From assembly GCF_900258435.1 (NCBI RefSeq), contig NZ_LT992558.1, positions 673,175-737,174 on the forward strand: a stretch of 64,000 nucleotides of DNA. Reading direction: 5' to 3'. Numbering within the stretch: position 1 is the stretch's first letter; each line of letters starts with the position of its first letter. Source of the DNA: Carnobacterium divergens. Lineage in GTDB: Bacteria; Bacillota; Bacilli; Lactobacillales; Carnobacteriaceae. The notes beneath the pieces were generated by a model, which saw only the letters and a list, made by a program, of their open reading frames with translations, did no database searches and had not been told where the DNA came from. Made by a program: the position numbers and the translations under genes. Below are positions 36,770 through 48,537 of this stretch, piece by piece.

Positions 36770-39403
36770 TTAGAAACTTTTCCCCATTTTTCTAAGCACA
36801 GCTTTTTGAATCTCAATTACGACTAATGGCACGATGGATAAACCAACGGCTAGGAACCAGTGAGCGGCACTTAGCGACACAAGTGAGAAGATACTTGCGA
36901 AGGCTGGTACCAATGCTACTAATAGAATTAGTGAAATCGAAAGCATTGCAGACCAGAATAAAATAGGATTGGACATAAAGCCAATTTTGAAAATCGATTC
37001 TTTACTACGTGCATTGAAAATGTGGATAACAGAAGACCAGCCAAGAATGATAAAGGCCATTGTTTGCCCAACTTGGTGATTTGCTGTAATCGTTTGGTTG
37101 ATATCTACAAAGGAACCAACATAAAACCCAATCAACGTAATAATCGTAAAGATAATCGATTGTACACCAATTTTTTGAGCTAAGCCACCACTAAAGATAC
37201 TAGCGCCTTTTTTAGTAGGGGTTTGTTCCATAATATCGGCATCAGCTTTTTCTCTACTTAAAGAGAAACCAGGAATTCCATCAGCTACAACATTGATTAA
37301 TAATAGTTGAATCGAGATCACTGGAACACCCCAACCCATACTAACCGCAATTAGCATAACGAAAATCTCTGAAATATTACAACTTAATAGGAAGTAAACA
37401 GCTTTTCGAATGTTTTCATACACACGACGACCTTCTTCAACTGCATGAACAATCGTTGCGAAGTTATCATCCGTTAAAACCATATCCGCCGCACTTTTCG
37501 CTACTTCGGTTCCAGCAATTCCCATCGCAGTTCCAACATCAGCTGCTTTTAAAGCAGGAGCATCATTGACACCGTCTCCAGTCATGGCAACAACTTCGCC
37601 GTTTGCTTGCCAGGCTTTAACGATTCGAATTTTGTCTTCTGGTGAAACACGGGCATACACTGCATAATCGCGAACCGAATTTTTTAACTCTTCATCAGAT
37701 AGTTGCGCTAATGTTGCTCCCGTAATTGATTTATCACCGTCTTCTAAAATACCAATCTCTTTAGCAATAGCTTTAGCAGTGACAATGTGGTCTCCGGTAA
37801 TCATGACTGTCTTAATGCCGGCAGCTTTAGCGGCACGAACGGCTTCTTTACTTTCTTTACGTGGAGGATCAATCATCCCAACGATTCCGGCAAAAGTTAA
37901 ATTTGTTTCAAGTTCTGCTTGAGTTAAATCAGAAGGAAGCTCTTCGTAATATTTGTATCCCACAGCGATAACTCTAAGAGCTTTTTCAGCAAAAGAATCA
38001 TGAATTTGTTGCGCTTTTAATTTTAACTCGTTAGAAAAATCAGCAGGGATTCGATCGAATGCACCTTTTGTAATTGAAATATAGCCATTTTCCCATTCGT
38101 GAAGGGTAGTCATTAACTTACGCTCGGAGTCAAAAGGAATTTCGTGTATTCTAGGATGACGTTTCTCAAGTTCATCTTTTTGTTGACCACGATCTTGTAG
38201 CAAGCGAATAATCGCAGATTCAGTAGGGTCCCCACTTAAAACTTCTTCGCCATCTCGTTCCTCAATCGTAGCATTTGTTGCTAAACTAATCATTTCTAAT
38301 AAATTATTTTCTTCTTCTTGATAATCAGCATCCGCTTTGATAGGTTCGTGATTTACTGCCCAAAGCTCTTTAATAGTCATTTTATTTTGTGTTAACGTCC
38401 CTGTTTTATCTGAACAAATAACAGAAGCGCTCCCTAACGTTTCAACAGAAGGAATGTTTCGAATAATCGCATTTCGTTTAACCATATTTTGAACACCGTA
38501 GGCAAGAGTAATCGTCACAATAACCGGTAACGTTTCAGGAACGGCAGCAACTGCTAAGGATACAGCAGTCATCAACATCTCGGCAAGGGCTTCGCCATGT
38601 AAGTAACCAATTACGAAAATAAAAACTCCGGCAAGTAAGGCAATCACACTTAGCGTTTTTCCTAAATTATGAAGACGATGCTGTAAAGGTGTTTTAGCTT
38701 TTTTAGTTGTGCTCAATAACTCAGCAATTTTTCCCATTTCAGTATCCATGCCCGTTGCAACTACCACAGCAGTTCCACGACCATTTGTAATTAAACAACC
38801 TGAGAAAACCATATTGAAGTGATCCCCCAAAGCAGCGTCGGCTGCAACAAGAGCTTTTTCATCTTTATCAACAGGTAAACTTTCACCAGTCAAGGCAGAT
38901 TCTTCCACGCTTAAACCAGAAGACGTCAATAATCTAGCATCGGCTGGAATCGACTCACCCGCTTCTAAAATTAAAATGTCACCAGGAACAAGCTCCCAAG
39001 CTTCAACTTTTTCAATTTGACCGTTTCTTAAAACAGTTGCTTGTGGGGAATTTAAGCTCTTAAGAGAATCTAAGGCTTTTTCTGCATTATTCTCTTGTTT
39101 GATACTTAAAATTACATTCAAAACCACAATTGCAATAATAACGATTGGTTCAGCAAAATCTTCTGGATGTAATGTTAAGGTCAAATAAAAGGAGATTGCC
39201 GCGGCAATAAGTAAAATAATGGTGGTAATTTCTTTTAGTTGATCCAGTACTTTTATGAAAAGAGAGTCTTTTTTTTCTTCTTTAAATTGATTTGGCCCCG
39301 TTTCATTTCGAATCGCTTCTACTTGTTCTAGGGTCAAGCCCTTTTTTTCGTTGACGTTTAATTTTTTTAAGACAGACTGTATTGAATCAGTTCTTAAATC
39401 CAT
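36770..39403 (-). CDS. Calcium-transporting P-type ATPase
   Basis: 877 residues. Phosphorylation site SDKTGTLTQNK (near residue 333), actuator TGES, hinge MTGDGVNDAPALKAADVG, and ten helices. The ion-site helix 4 reads AAVPETLPV (instead of PEGLP), and helix 6 keeps NVVADGIPGF with the Asn and Asp of SERCA-like pumps. This is the P2-type Ca2+ ATPase family found in Listeria (LMCA1) and Lactobacillales, expelling calcium from the cell. The single gene has its own terminator. A 7-base inverted repeat lies in its leader (39441-39460). Confidence 0.9.
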   Translation of the reverse strand: MDLRTDSIQSVLKKLNVNEKKGLTLEQVEAIRNETGPNQFKEEKKDSLFIKVLDQLKEITTIILLIAAAISFYLTLTLHPEDFAEPIVIIAIVVLNVILSIKQENNAEKALDSLKSLNSPQATVLRNGQIEKVEAWELVPGDILILEAGESIPADARLLTSSGLSVEESALTGESLPVDKDEKALVAADAALGDHFNMVFSGCLITNGRGTAVVVATGMDTEMGKIAELLSTTKKAKTPLQHRLHNLGKTLSVIALLAGVFIFVIGYLHGEALAEMLMTAVSLAVAAVPETLPVIVTITLAYGVQNMVKRNAIIRNIPSVETLGSASVICSDKTGTLTQNKMTIKELWAVNHEPIKADADYQEEENNLLEMISLATNATIEERDGEEVLSGDPTESAIIRLLQDRGQQKDELEKRHPRIHEIPFDSERKLMTTLHEWENGYISITKGAFDRIPADFSNELKLKAQQIHDSFAEKALRVIAVGYKYYEELPSDLTQAELETNLTFAGIVGMIDPPRKESKEAVRAAKAAGIKTVMITGDHIVTAKAIAKEIGILEDGDKSITGATLAQLSDEELKNSVRDYAVYARVSPEDKIRIVKAWQANGEVVAMTGDGVNDAPALKAADVGTAMGIAGTEVAKSAADMVLTDDNFATIVHAVEEGRRVYENIRKAVYFLLSCNISEIFVMLIAVSMGWGVPVISIQLLLINVVADGIPGFSLSREKADADIMEQTPTKKGASIFSGGLAQKIGVQSIIFTIITLIGFYVGSFVDINQTITANHQVGQTMAFIILGWSSVIHIFNARSKESIFKIGFMSNPILFWSAMLSISLILLVALVPAFASIFSLVSLSAAHWFLAVGLSIVPLVVIEIQKAVLRKMGKSF

Positions 39404-39440
39404 AAATCATCCTCCTTTGAGTCTATTTTATTAAAAATAC

Positions 39441-39460
39441 AAGCAAGTAGTCGCTTGCTT
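39441..39460. repeat. Inverted repeat AAGCAAG-N6-CTTGCTT upstream of the Ca-ATPase
   Basis: A perfect 7-base inverted repeat about 40-57 bases ahead of the ATPase start. It may be an operator or a leader hairpin. The remainder of 39404-39683 is AT-rich and holds nothing else I can assign beyond promoters for the flanking divergent genes. Confidence 0.4.
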
Positions 39461-39683
39461 TATAATCTAACTTTAACAAAAAAAGAATTTAATTACAAGT
39501 AATACCTCATTAAAACTTTCCTTATTAAAGAAATAAATCGTTTGATATCTGTCACATTTAAATTAAATTAATCAAATAGAGATTGCTAGAATAGGCATTT
39601 TGGTATATATTATTAAAGACTATCCATTGTGATATAGGTAACGAATGACAAATTAAAAAATGTGAGAAAAGTGAGGTAAGAGG

Positions 39684-40742
39684 ATGAAACCGTCAATTTA
39701 CGGATTAACAAATGCAGAATTAATAGAGTGGTTTTTAGAACACGATCAAAAGAAATTTAGAGCAACACAAGTTTGGGATTGGTTATATGTAAAACGTGTG
39801 CGTCAATTTTCTGAAATGACGAATCTTTCAAAAGCAACCATTCAATTATTGGAAGAAAATTTTATTATGCAGCCATTGGAACAAAAAATTGTTCAAGAAT
39901 CAAATGACGGAACAATTAAATACCTGTTTGAATTATCAGATGGGTTGTTGATTGAGACGGTATTAATGCGCCATGAATACGGCTTATCTGTTTGTGTAAC
40001 AACTCAAGTAGGCTGCAATATCGGTTGTACCTTCTGTGCAAGTGGTCTTTTGAAAAAACAACGTGATTTAACGGCTGGTGAAATTGTTTCGCAGATTATG
40101 CAAGTACAACATTATTTAGATGACAAAGAAGAAAACGACCGCGTGAGTCATATTGTTGTAATGGGAATTGGCGAGCCTTTCGACAATTATGACAATGTGA
40201 TGAGTTTCTTGAAAATCGTTAATGACAATGAAGGGTTAGCAATTGGCGCTCGTCATATTACAGTTTCGACGAGTGGACTAGCACCAAAAATCAAAGAGTT
40301 TGCTGAAAACGGCTTGCAAGTAAACCTAGCAATCTCATTACATGCGCCAAACAATGAAATCAGAACAAGCATTATGCGTATCAATCGCAACTTCCCGATT
40401 GAAAAATTAATGGAAGCCGTCGATTATTATTTAGAAAAAACAAATCGTCGCATTACCTTTGAATACATTATGTTGCGAGGCGTAAATGACCAAAAAGAAC
40501 AAGCTTTGGAACTAGCAGCACTCCTTGCGAATAAACGTCATTTAGCCTATGTAAATTTGATTCCATACAATTCAGTATCCGAACACGATCAGTACAGCCG
40601 CAGTAAAAAAGCAGACGTACTAGCCTTTCACGATACGTTGAAGAAAAAAGGGATTAATTCAGTTGTTCGTAAAGAACAAGGAAGCGATATCGATGCTGCT
40701 TGTGGACAACTAAGAAGCAAGCAATTAAAGTCTAAAGAATAG
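39684..40742 (+). CDS. rlmN: 23S rRNA A2503 C2-methyltransferase / tRNA methyltransferase RlmN
   Basis: 352 residues. The radical-SAM cluster is CNIGCTFC (Cys111, Cys115, Cys118). The [13 protein letters not shown] motif follows, and a C-terminal cysteine in [12 protein letters not shown] completes the mechanism. It methylates A2503 of 23S rRNA. It is RlmN, not the resistance enzyme Cfr, judged by the ordinary length and housekeeping-like composition. GAGGTAAGAGG lies before the ATG. Confidence 0.95.
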   Translation: MKPSIYGLTNAELIEWFLEHDQKKFRATQVWDWLYVKRVRQFSEMTNLSKATIQLLEENFIMQPLEQKIVQESNDGTIKYLFELSDGLLIETVLMRHEYGLSVCVTTQVGCNIGCTFCASGLLKKQRDLTAGEIVSQIMQVQHYLDDKEENDRVSHIVVMGIGEPFDNYDNVMSFLKIVNDNEGLAIGARHITVSTSGLAPKIKEFAENGLQVNLAISLHAPNNEIRTSIMRINRNFPIEKLMEAVDYYLEKTNRRITFEYIMLRGVNDQKEQALELAALLANKRHLAYVNLIPYNSVSEHDQYSRSKKADVLAFHDTLKKKGINSVVRKEQGSDIDAACGQLRSKQLKSKE

Positions 40743-40760
40743 TTCAATAGTATAAGAAAG

Positions 40761-40792
40761 TTCCTTCAATTATTTTTTGAAGGGATTTTTTT
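40761..40792 (+). terminator. rlmN terminator
   Basis: TCCTTCAA pairs with TTGAAGGGA (one bulge), followed by seven T residues. Confidence 0.8.
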
Positions 40793-40803
40793 AATGCCAC
40801 GAT

Positions 40804-40832
40804 TTGAAATTTAGCAACAAATGAAGTACAAT
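40804..40832 (+). promoter_or_regulatory. Promoter of the ABC-F leader transcript
   Basis: TTGAAA (40804-40809), 17 bases, TACAAT (40827-40832). Transcription would begin near 40839 and give a leader of about 255 bases. Confidence 0.7.
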
Positions 40833-40838
40833 AGCGGT

Positions 40839-41094
40839 GTAAGATCAATTCATGAAAGGTAAAGGTATTTAAGGCGATGAAAATATAATTCACTGTTTCT
40901 TAGTTAACTGAATTCTTAAAGTAACTTCAAAGGCAAAATAATGAAGGGTTATTTGGAATTTTTGCAACTAATCTGAGAGTGGATTTTATCAACATACAAG
41001 CCAAAATACCCGTTTAGTTCTTTCACTAGAATCGGTCTATTTATTTTGTATGCAAGTAAACCATCACCTCTTCAGATTTGAAGGAGGTTTTTTT
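40839..41094 (+). promoter_or_regulatory. Long leader with terminator-type attenuator before ABC-F gene
   Basis: CCTCTTCA (41067-41074) pairs with TGAAGGAGG (41079-41087, one bulge) and seven T residues follow, ending directly at the ATG (41095). The right arm also contains the ribosome site AAGGAGG. Short upstream reading frames occur near the promoter: MKGKGI (40852-40872) and MKI (40877-40888). An alternative helix is possible at 41010-41036 (CCG/CGG and TTCT/AGAA). The layout suits antibiotic-sensing attenuation. Confidence 0.65.
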
Positions 41095-42660
41095 ATGTTA
41101 GTAGAAATAAAAGCAATCAAAAAATCAGTTGGAGGTCGTGTCTTAGTTGAGATTGACAACTGGCAAATTGAGGATGGCGACCGCATCGGAATTGTCGGCG
41201 CCAATGGTTCAGGTAAGACAACCTTATTAAATTTATTAAGCAATAAAGAAGTTCCTGATAGGGGATCCATTCGTTCGTTTAGTCCGATTGGATATTTGGA
41301 ACAACTACCAGATGCTGTTGCAGGCGCTACCGTAAGTGGTGGAGAAGAAACTAAACGCAAGCTACAAAAAGCGTTTGAACTTGGAAGCGGCATTTTGCTA
41401 GCAGATGAACCAACAAGCCATCTTGATAAGGACAACCGTCTTTATTTAGAAAAAGCAATCAAGCAATTTAACGGTGCCGTCCTTGTGGTTTCCCACGATC
41501 GAACCTTTTTAAACCAAGTTTGTACGAAAATAGTAGAACTTGAAAGAGGAAAAACGTACTTTTACGAAGGAAACTATGACGACTATTTAAACCAGAAAGA
41601 GCTTAAACAACATACAGAGCAAGCAGAATATCACCAATACGAAAAAGAAAAAAAGCGTTTAAAACAAGTGGCCAGAGAAACGGAAACAAGAGCATCAAAA
41701 ATTCGAAAAGCTCCTAAACGAATGGGGAATTCGGAGGCAAGACTCCATAAAATGGGGGATCAAAAAGCTAAGAAAAAATTAGGTCAGTTAGCAAAAAATG
41801 CGGAAAAACGACTGGATCAATTAGATGTCAAACAAGCGCCAACCGAGCTTGCGAACATTAAAATCAAATTGGCTAAAGGCAAGACCTTACACGCACCTAT
41901 TTTACTATCGGCAACAAAGCTAACTAAAAAAATTGACGAACGCATCCTTTTAAATCAAATTCATTTTTCGTTAGTCAATCACTCAAAAACAGCTTTAATC
42001 GGGGGAAATGGCGTAGGAAAAACAACCTTACTCAAACTGATTATAGAAAATTCACCGGAAATTCAAAAAGTGAAAAACCTTTCAATTGGTTACTTTAGTC
42101 AAAAGCTAGAGTTATTGGAGGAAGAAAGTACGATTTTAGAAAATGTAATGAAGGAAAGCGTTCATGACGAGACTTTTGTTCGGATGCTATTAGCAAGACT
42201 ATTATTTAGAAAGCAAGATGTCTATAAAGAAGTCCATTTACTAAGTGGTGGTGAAAAAAATAAGGTTTCATTGGCGAAGCTTCTTGTAAGTGATGCCAAT
42301 TTACTACTATTAGATGAACCTACCAACTATTTAGACATTCCTTCATTAAAAGCCGTTGAGGAAGCTTTAATGGCCTATGAAGGAACGCTTCTTTTTGTCT
42401 CACATGATGAAACTTTCAACCAGAAGATAGCAACTCATTACTGGGAAATCAAACAGCAAAAACTGACTATGTGGGAAGCTGAAAAGAACAAAGAAACCTC
42501 TGATAAAAAAATTCCAGTAAAGCAATCAGCAGATGAAAAACTAGTATTAGAAACCCAATTAACGGCAATTATTGGGAAATTATCAAATCCAAATCCAAAA
42601 GAAGACCGACAAAAATTGGAAAATGAGTATCAAACACTATTGAAAAAATTAAAAGAATAG
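41095..42660 (+). CDS. ABC-F family ATPase (ribosome protection / antibiotic resistance type)
   Basis: 521 residues, two ATPase domains with no membrane segments. Walker A motifs are VGANGSGKTT and IGGNGVGKTT, signatures VSGGEETK and LSGGEKNK, Walker B LLADEPTSHLD and LLLDEPTNYLD. The long basic linker between them (RKAPKRMGNSEARLHKMGDQ) resembles the ribosome-probing arm of Vga/Msr/VmlR-type proteins. A shorter first domain also fits that group. The ATG at 41095 follows AAGGAGG; an in-frame ATG at 41050 lies inside the attenuator. Drug spectrum cannot be told from sequence. Confidence 0.85.
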   Translation: MLVEIKAIKKSVGGRVLVEIDNWQIEDGDRIGIVGANGSGKTTLLNLLSNKEVPDRGSIRSFSPIGYLEQLPDAVAGATVSGGEETKRKLQKAFELGSGILLADEPTSHLDKDNRLYLEKAIKQFNGAVLVVSHDRTFLNQVCTKIVELERGKTYFYEGNYDDYLNQKELKQHTEQAEYHQYEKEKKRLKQVARETETRASKIRKAPKRMGNSEARLHKMGDQKAKKKLGQLAKNAEKRLDQLDVKQAPTELANIKIKLAKGKTLHAPILLSATKLTKKIDERILLNQIHFSLVNHSKTALIGGNGVGKTTLLKLIIENSPEIQKVKNLSIGYFSQKLELLEEESTILENVMKESVHDETFVRMLLARLLFRKQDVYKEVHLLSGGEKNKVSLAKLLVSDANLLLLDEPTNYLDIPSLKAVEEALMAYEGTLLFVSHDETFNQKIATHYWEIKQQKLTMWEAEKNKETSDKKIPVKQSADEKLVLETQLTAIIGKLSNPNPKEDRQKLENEYQTLLKKLKE

Positions 42661-42667
42661 ATAGAAG

Positions 42668-42705
42668 AAACGATTCGTAGCCTGATTTTACGAATCGTTT
42701 TTCTA
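42668..42705 (+). terminator. ABC-F terminator
   Basis: AAACGATTCGTA (42668-42679) pairs perfectly with 42689-42700, then TTT. Confidence 0.88.
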
Positions 42706-42756
42706 TAAAAAAAAGTATTGAATAAATTGGATAAAAATAAATTAAAAAATTTATTA

Positions 42757-42794
42757 AGAGAACGGTTGCAAAAACTAAAATCACATGGTATATT
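42757..42794 (+). promoter_or_regulatory. CRE overlapping promoter of the second licT operon
   Basis: The reverse complement of 42757-42771 is TTGCAACCGTTCTCT, a full fit to WTGNAANCGNWNNCW. It overlaps the -35 TTGCAA (42766-42771), 17 bases before TATATT (42789-42794), which is preceded by TGG. CcpA repression is expected. Confidence 0.7.
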
Positions 42795-42810
42795 GAGAAT
42801 ATAACAGACA

Positions 42811-42911
42811 GGGTTGTTACTGGTCATGCAGGCAAAACCTAAATTGATTCGAAATCATATCTATCCACTTTGAGGGATAACTAGATTTGGAATGAGTTTA
42901 GGTTTTTCTTT
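42811..42911 (+). promoter_or_regulatory. RAT and terminator ahead of second licT
   Basis: The RAT (42811-42840; GTTGTTACTGG, GCAGGCAAAACCT) closely follows the LicT consensus. AAAACCTAAA (42834-42843) pairs with TTTAGGTTTT (42897-42906) to form the competing terminator. LicT thus controls its own synthesis. Confidence 0.88.
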
Positions 42912-42939
42912 TTACTCTAGGATTAAAGGTGGGGGAGAA

Positions 42940-43773
42940 ATGATAATTGAAAAAATCTTAAACAACAATGTCGTTCTAACCTTGACTGCTGATGAAAAAG
43001 AAATGGTCGTAATGGGAAGAGGTTTGGCCTTCAATAAGAGGGTGGGGGATGAGATCGATCCCACATTGATTGAAAAAACCTTTGTTACAGAAGGAAAAGA
43101 AGTGACCGAACAATTAGCCGAGCTATTTAAAGAAATCCCATTAGATGAAATTGAAGTCGCAAATGAAATTATTCAATTGGCTCAAAAAGAATTAGATGTC
43201 AAACTAAGTACCAATATCCATTTGACATTAACCGACCATATCCATTTTGCTATCACTAGAAGCAAAGAAGGACTAGACCTCAAAAATCCCTTAATTTGGG
43301 AAATCAAAAAGTTCTATAAAAAAGAATACCAAATTGGGTTAAATGCGATTGATAGAATTCAAGAAAAATTAGGTGTAACGTTGAATCCTGATGAAGCCGG
43401 TTCCATTGCATTACACATTGTAAATGCAAGACAAGGCGATCAAGATATGAATCAAACGTTTCAAATGACAAAGATCGTTCAAGATATCTTAAACATTGTT
43501 CGCATGCATTATGGGTTAGTTTTCGATGAAAATTCCTTAAACTATACCCGGTTTATAACCCATTTACAGTATTTTGCTCAGCGAATGATTGCAGGTGAGA
43601 CCCATGAATCAGGAGATGATTTTTTATACGAACAAGTACAAATCAAATACCCAAAAGCATTTGATTGTACAGTGAAAATCAACAGTTACTTGAAGAGCGC
43701 TCATCAAAAAGAGATGTCGATGGATGAACAGGTTTACTTGACCATTCATATTCACCGAGTAGCAGATAATTAA
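42940..43773 (+). CDS. licT: LicT/BglG-family transcription antiterminator (second copy)
   Basis: 277 residues. The CAT RNA-binding domain starts IIEKILNNNVVLTL; PRD1 has LTDHIHFAITR and PRD2 YTRFITHLQYF with their histidines. The ATG at 42940 follows GGTGGGGGAG; an in-frame ATG at 42892 lies within the terminator hairpin. It is flanked by two RATs, one in its own leader and one before the PTS gene, as in the E. coli bgl operon. It differs clearly from the LicT at 15863. Confidence 0.93.
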   Translation: MIIEKILNNNVVLTLTADEKEMVVMGRGLAFNKRVGDEIDPTLIEKTFVTEGKEVTEQLAELFKEIPLDEIEVANEIIQLAQKELDVKLSTNIHLTLTDHIHFAITRSKEGLDLKNPLIWEIKKFYKKEYQIGLNAIDRIQEKLGVTLNPDEAGSIALHIVNARQGDQDMNQTFQMTKIVQDILNIVRMHYGLVFDENSLNYTRFITHLQYFAQRMIAGETHESGDDFLYEQVQIKYPKAFDCTVKINSYLKSAHQKEMSMDEQVYLTIHIHRVADN

Positions 43774-43792
43774 ATAAGAATACATCGATGAT

Positions 43793-45831
<2,039 letters not shown>

Positions 45832-45837
45832 TGAGGA

Positions 45838-45871
45838 AATAAGCGATGGTACCATCGCTTATTTTTTTTGG
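45838..45871 (+). terminator. Terminator of the second licT-PTS operon
   Basis: A 26-base perfect palindrome centred at 45850/45851 (GGTACC core) is followed by eight T residues. Confidence 0.92.
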
Positions 45872-45965
45872 ATTAGTCGCAATGGCATCATTTATTTAAA
45901 AAACATGTTAAAATAAATAAGAATACACACGATAAATGAAAATGTGACGATAAGGAGAATACCGT

Positions 45966-47084
45966 ATGAATAAATTAAAAGAATCAAGACTCTTTTTTTG
46001 GACAATTGAATTATTGGCCTTTGCAACACTTATTTTTGTCAGCACTAAAATAGGATTTTTATTTGCACCAATTGGCACTTTTGTTTCAACTCTGTTTGCG
46101 CCAGTTTTAGTTGCAGGATTTTTATATTATATTATGAACCCTCTAATCCAACTTTTGGAGAAGCGTTTGAAAATAAAACGCATTTGGGGGATTTTATTAG
46201 TCTTTATTGTATTGATTGTCCTATTTGTTTTATTAGTCGTTAATTTGATTCCCAATTTATTAGAACAGTTAACGCAACTGATTCAAAATTTTCCAGCTAT
46301 GATGAAAGAAGGGCAAAAGCAGTTTAATTTATTAGTGGAACGGCCAGAGCTTAAAAATATTGACCTTCAAAAATATTTAAATGAATTAAATTTATCGACT
46401 TCAAAATTTATCACGGGAGCATTTTCTGGCGTGACGGATAGCTTATTGTCGATTGTTGGAGTTGTTTCAAGTGTGACCATCGTAGTTATCACAGTTCCTA
46501 TCGTTTTATTTTATATGTTTAAAGATGGAGCGAAATTTCCAAAAGCCGTTCAACGATTTGTTCCATTAAAATATAAAGAAGAAGTAGGCAGTCTCTTGAC
46601 AGATGTGGATCGTACACTTTCTTCTTTTATTAGCGGACAAGCAATTGTTTGTTTATATGTTGCAGTTTGTACATCGTTAGGCTACTGGGCAATTGGTTTA
46701 CCCTACGCATTATTGTTAGGTGTTATTGCTGGTGCGATGGATATTATTCCTTATTTAGGACCTTGGTTGGGTGTCACTCCTGCGATTTTAATCGCCTTTA
46801 CTCGTTCACCTTTTGAAGCCTTACTTGTTGCAATTATTGTGATTGTGACGCAAATAGGGGAATCGAATATCGTTTATCCGTTGGTAATGGGGAAATCTCT
46901 TGATATGCATCCTTTGACCATTGTTTTTATCCTGTTAGTTGCGGGTAATTTAGCTGGTTTAATAGGAATGATTTTAGGAATCCCTTTGTATGCAGTATTA
47001 AAAATTGTGTTACATCATCTATATGGAATGATAGATGATCGTAGAGAGATTCCATTAAATCGAGAAGAAATCGATGAAGTTTAA
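45966..47084 (+). CDS. AI-2E family transporter (YdbI/PerM-like)
   Basis: 372 residues with seven to eight membrane helices and a central amphipathic region (PNLLEQLTQLIQNFPAMMKEG). The conserved C-terminal part (GAMDIIPYLGPWLG, VTQIGESNIVYPLVMGKSLDMHP) is diagnostic of the AI-2E/PerM family. Members are proposed sodium-proton antiporters or exporters; the autoinducer role of the name is not general. AAGGAGA precedes the ATG. It is followed 25 bases later by a MerR regulator. Confidence 0.9.
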   Translation: MNKLKESRLFFWTIELLAFATLIFVSTKIGFLFAPIGTFVSTLFAPVLVAGFLYYIMNPLIQLLEKRLKIKRIWGILLVFIVLIVLFVLLVVNLIPNLLEQLTQLIQNFPAMMKEGQKQFNLLVERPELKNIDLQKYLNELNLSTSKFITGAFSGVTDSLLSIVGVVSSVTIVVITVPIVLFYMFKDGAKFPKAVQRFVPLKYKEEVGSLLTDVDRTLSSFISGQAIVCLYVAVCTSLGYWAIGLPYALLLGVIAGAMDIIPYLGPWLGVTPAILIAFTRSPFEALLVAIIVIVTQIGESNIVYPLVMGKSLDMHPLTIVFILLVAGNLAGLIGMILGIPLYAVLKIVLHHLYGMIDDRREIPLNREEIDEV

Positions 47085-47108
47085 TCTTTAAACGAGAGGG
47101 GAAATAGT

Positions 47109-47915
47109 GTGTATAAAATTGGTGAATTTTCTAAATTATCTGCTATCAGTGTTCGAATGCTACGGCATTATAACCAATTAAATCTATTGAATCCACAAGT
47201 AATTGATACAGAATCGGGCTATCGTTATTACAGTAGTAAACAGCTTAAAAAGGTAAATAAAATTCAACGATTAAAAGAGCTAGGGTTTAGTTTATCAGAA
47301 ATCAAAGAAATGCTTTCAACTGAAAATTCAATTCAAGAATATTTTGAAAAGCGAGAAAAAGAAGTAGAGAGTGAATTAGAAAAATTAGTGAATCAAAAGA
47401 AAATGCTTCAACGTTCAATCCATGACTTGAAGTACAAAAAAGAACCATTAAATTACCATGTCCAGTTGAAATATTTTCCAGAACAACAGGTAGTTTCACT
47501 AAAATCGAATTTGCCAAGTTATCAAGAAGAAGGAAAGCTATGGGGCCTTTTATACGAAGAACTTGCTAAAGAAAAAGTGAACCTACAACAACTGGGTCAG
47601 CACAAAGCTATTTTTCATGATAAGGAATACAAAGAAAAAGACGTCGATGTGGAAATTCAAGCAAGTTTTAAAGGAGAAATAACCCTTCACTCTAAAGTAG
47701 TTCAGATCAAAAAAGAACCAACTGTAAAGGCAGCAACTGTTGTAATGAATGGCAGTTACCATCAAGTTTCTTATGTAACGGAAAGCATTGCTTGTTGGAT
47801 AGAGGATCATCAATATAAAATTGAAGGTAAGATGTTTACTATTTATCATGTATCACCAGCACAAGAAGAAGAGGTTGAAAAATGGGTGACAGAAATTTGT
47901 TTTCCAATTATTTAA
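47109..47915 (+). CDS. MerR family transcriptional regulator with GyrI-like effector domain
   Basis: 268 residues. The winged helix YKIGEFSKLSAISVRMLRHY opens the protein, a coiled coil lies at about 75-108, and a C-terminal GyrI-like (BmrR-type) ligand domain follows. Regulators of this kind bind cationic or lipophilic drugs. It starts with GTG at 47109 after GAGAGGGGA. It could control the AI-2E transporter gene upstream in the same direction, but I see no MerR-type spaced promoter there. Confidence 0.85.
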   Translation: MYKIGEFSKLSAISVRMLRHYNQLNLLNPQVIDTESGYRYYSSKQLKKVNKIQRLKELGFSLSEIKEMLSTENSIQEYFEKREKEVESELEKLVNQKKMLQRSIHDLKYKKEPLNYHVQLKYFPEQQVVSLKSNLPSYQEEGKLWGLLYEELAKEKVNLQQLGQHKAIFHDKEYKEKDVDVEIQASFKGEITLHSKVVQIKKEPTVKAATVVMNGSYHQVSYVTESIACWIEDHQYKIEGKMFTIYHVSPAQEEEVEKWVTEICFPII

Positions 47916-47959
47916 CTAAAATTGTTCAACTTTAGTTGGATGTAGAGACCTATAAAAAA

Positions 47960-48001
47960 GAAGTAAATCTATTTGTTAAAAATTAGATTTACTTTTTTTT
48001 A
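47960..48001 (+). terminator. Terminator after MerR gene
   Basis: AAGTAAATCTA (47961-47971) pairs perfectly with 47984-47994, then eight or more T residues. Confidence 0.9.
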
Positions 48002-48537
48002 GTTGTACATAAAACTATACAAGAATATTCAATTTAAATGAGATCGCAATCACCAACTCTAAAGTTAGTAATGGGTATTGTTGAATTAGTTAGTTTTTTA
48101 TAATTGTTATTTTTATTAGTATAATTTAAATTATTAGTTTTTTTATGCTTTTTTTTTCACAAAAACAACTATTTTAGTTAACTAATACACAGTTGAAATC
48201 TGTTTAAGGTTGTTTTTGAAGGGTTTTTTACATATTTTTTTTTGGTCTGAATAAAATGAAGAAAAATTGAATAAATAAGTTTTTTTTAGAAAACGCTATC
48301 GAAAACAGATTTTTTTATTCTTTGATGTTTTTTTATAGATAAGTGTTTTTATTTGATTTTATTTATAATTGTGTTATTTTTGATTTTAGTGAGAATTAAA
48401 TCGTTTGGTTTAATCTTATTTTAATTTTAAGTGGTTCGTAATAGGGGGGCATAAAAAAACAGATTTAAAAGTACTGAAGTTTATGAAATGCTTTTTAGGA
48501 TTAAATCTGCATATTGTTAAAAAGAGGGGGAGAGAAA
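48002..48537 (+). promoter_or_regulatory. Long AT-rich leader/promoter region of the giant surface protein
   Basis: No gene fits here. Notable are a CRE-like core (GAAAACGCTATCG at about 48289-48301, two mismatches to consensus) and a 9-base inverted repeat, CAGATTTAA (48460-48468) with TTAAATCTG (48502-48510), just before the ribosome site GAGGGGGAGAG. Several T-rich stretches obscure promoter boxes, so I assign none. Confidence 0.4.
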
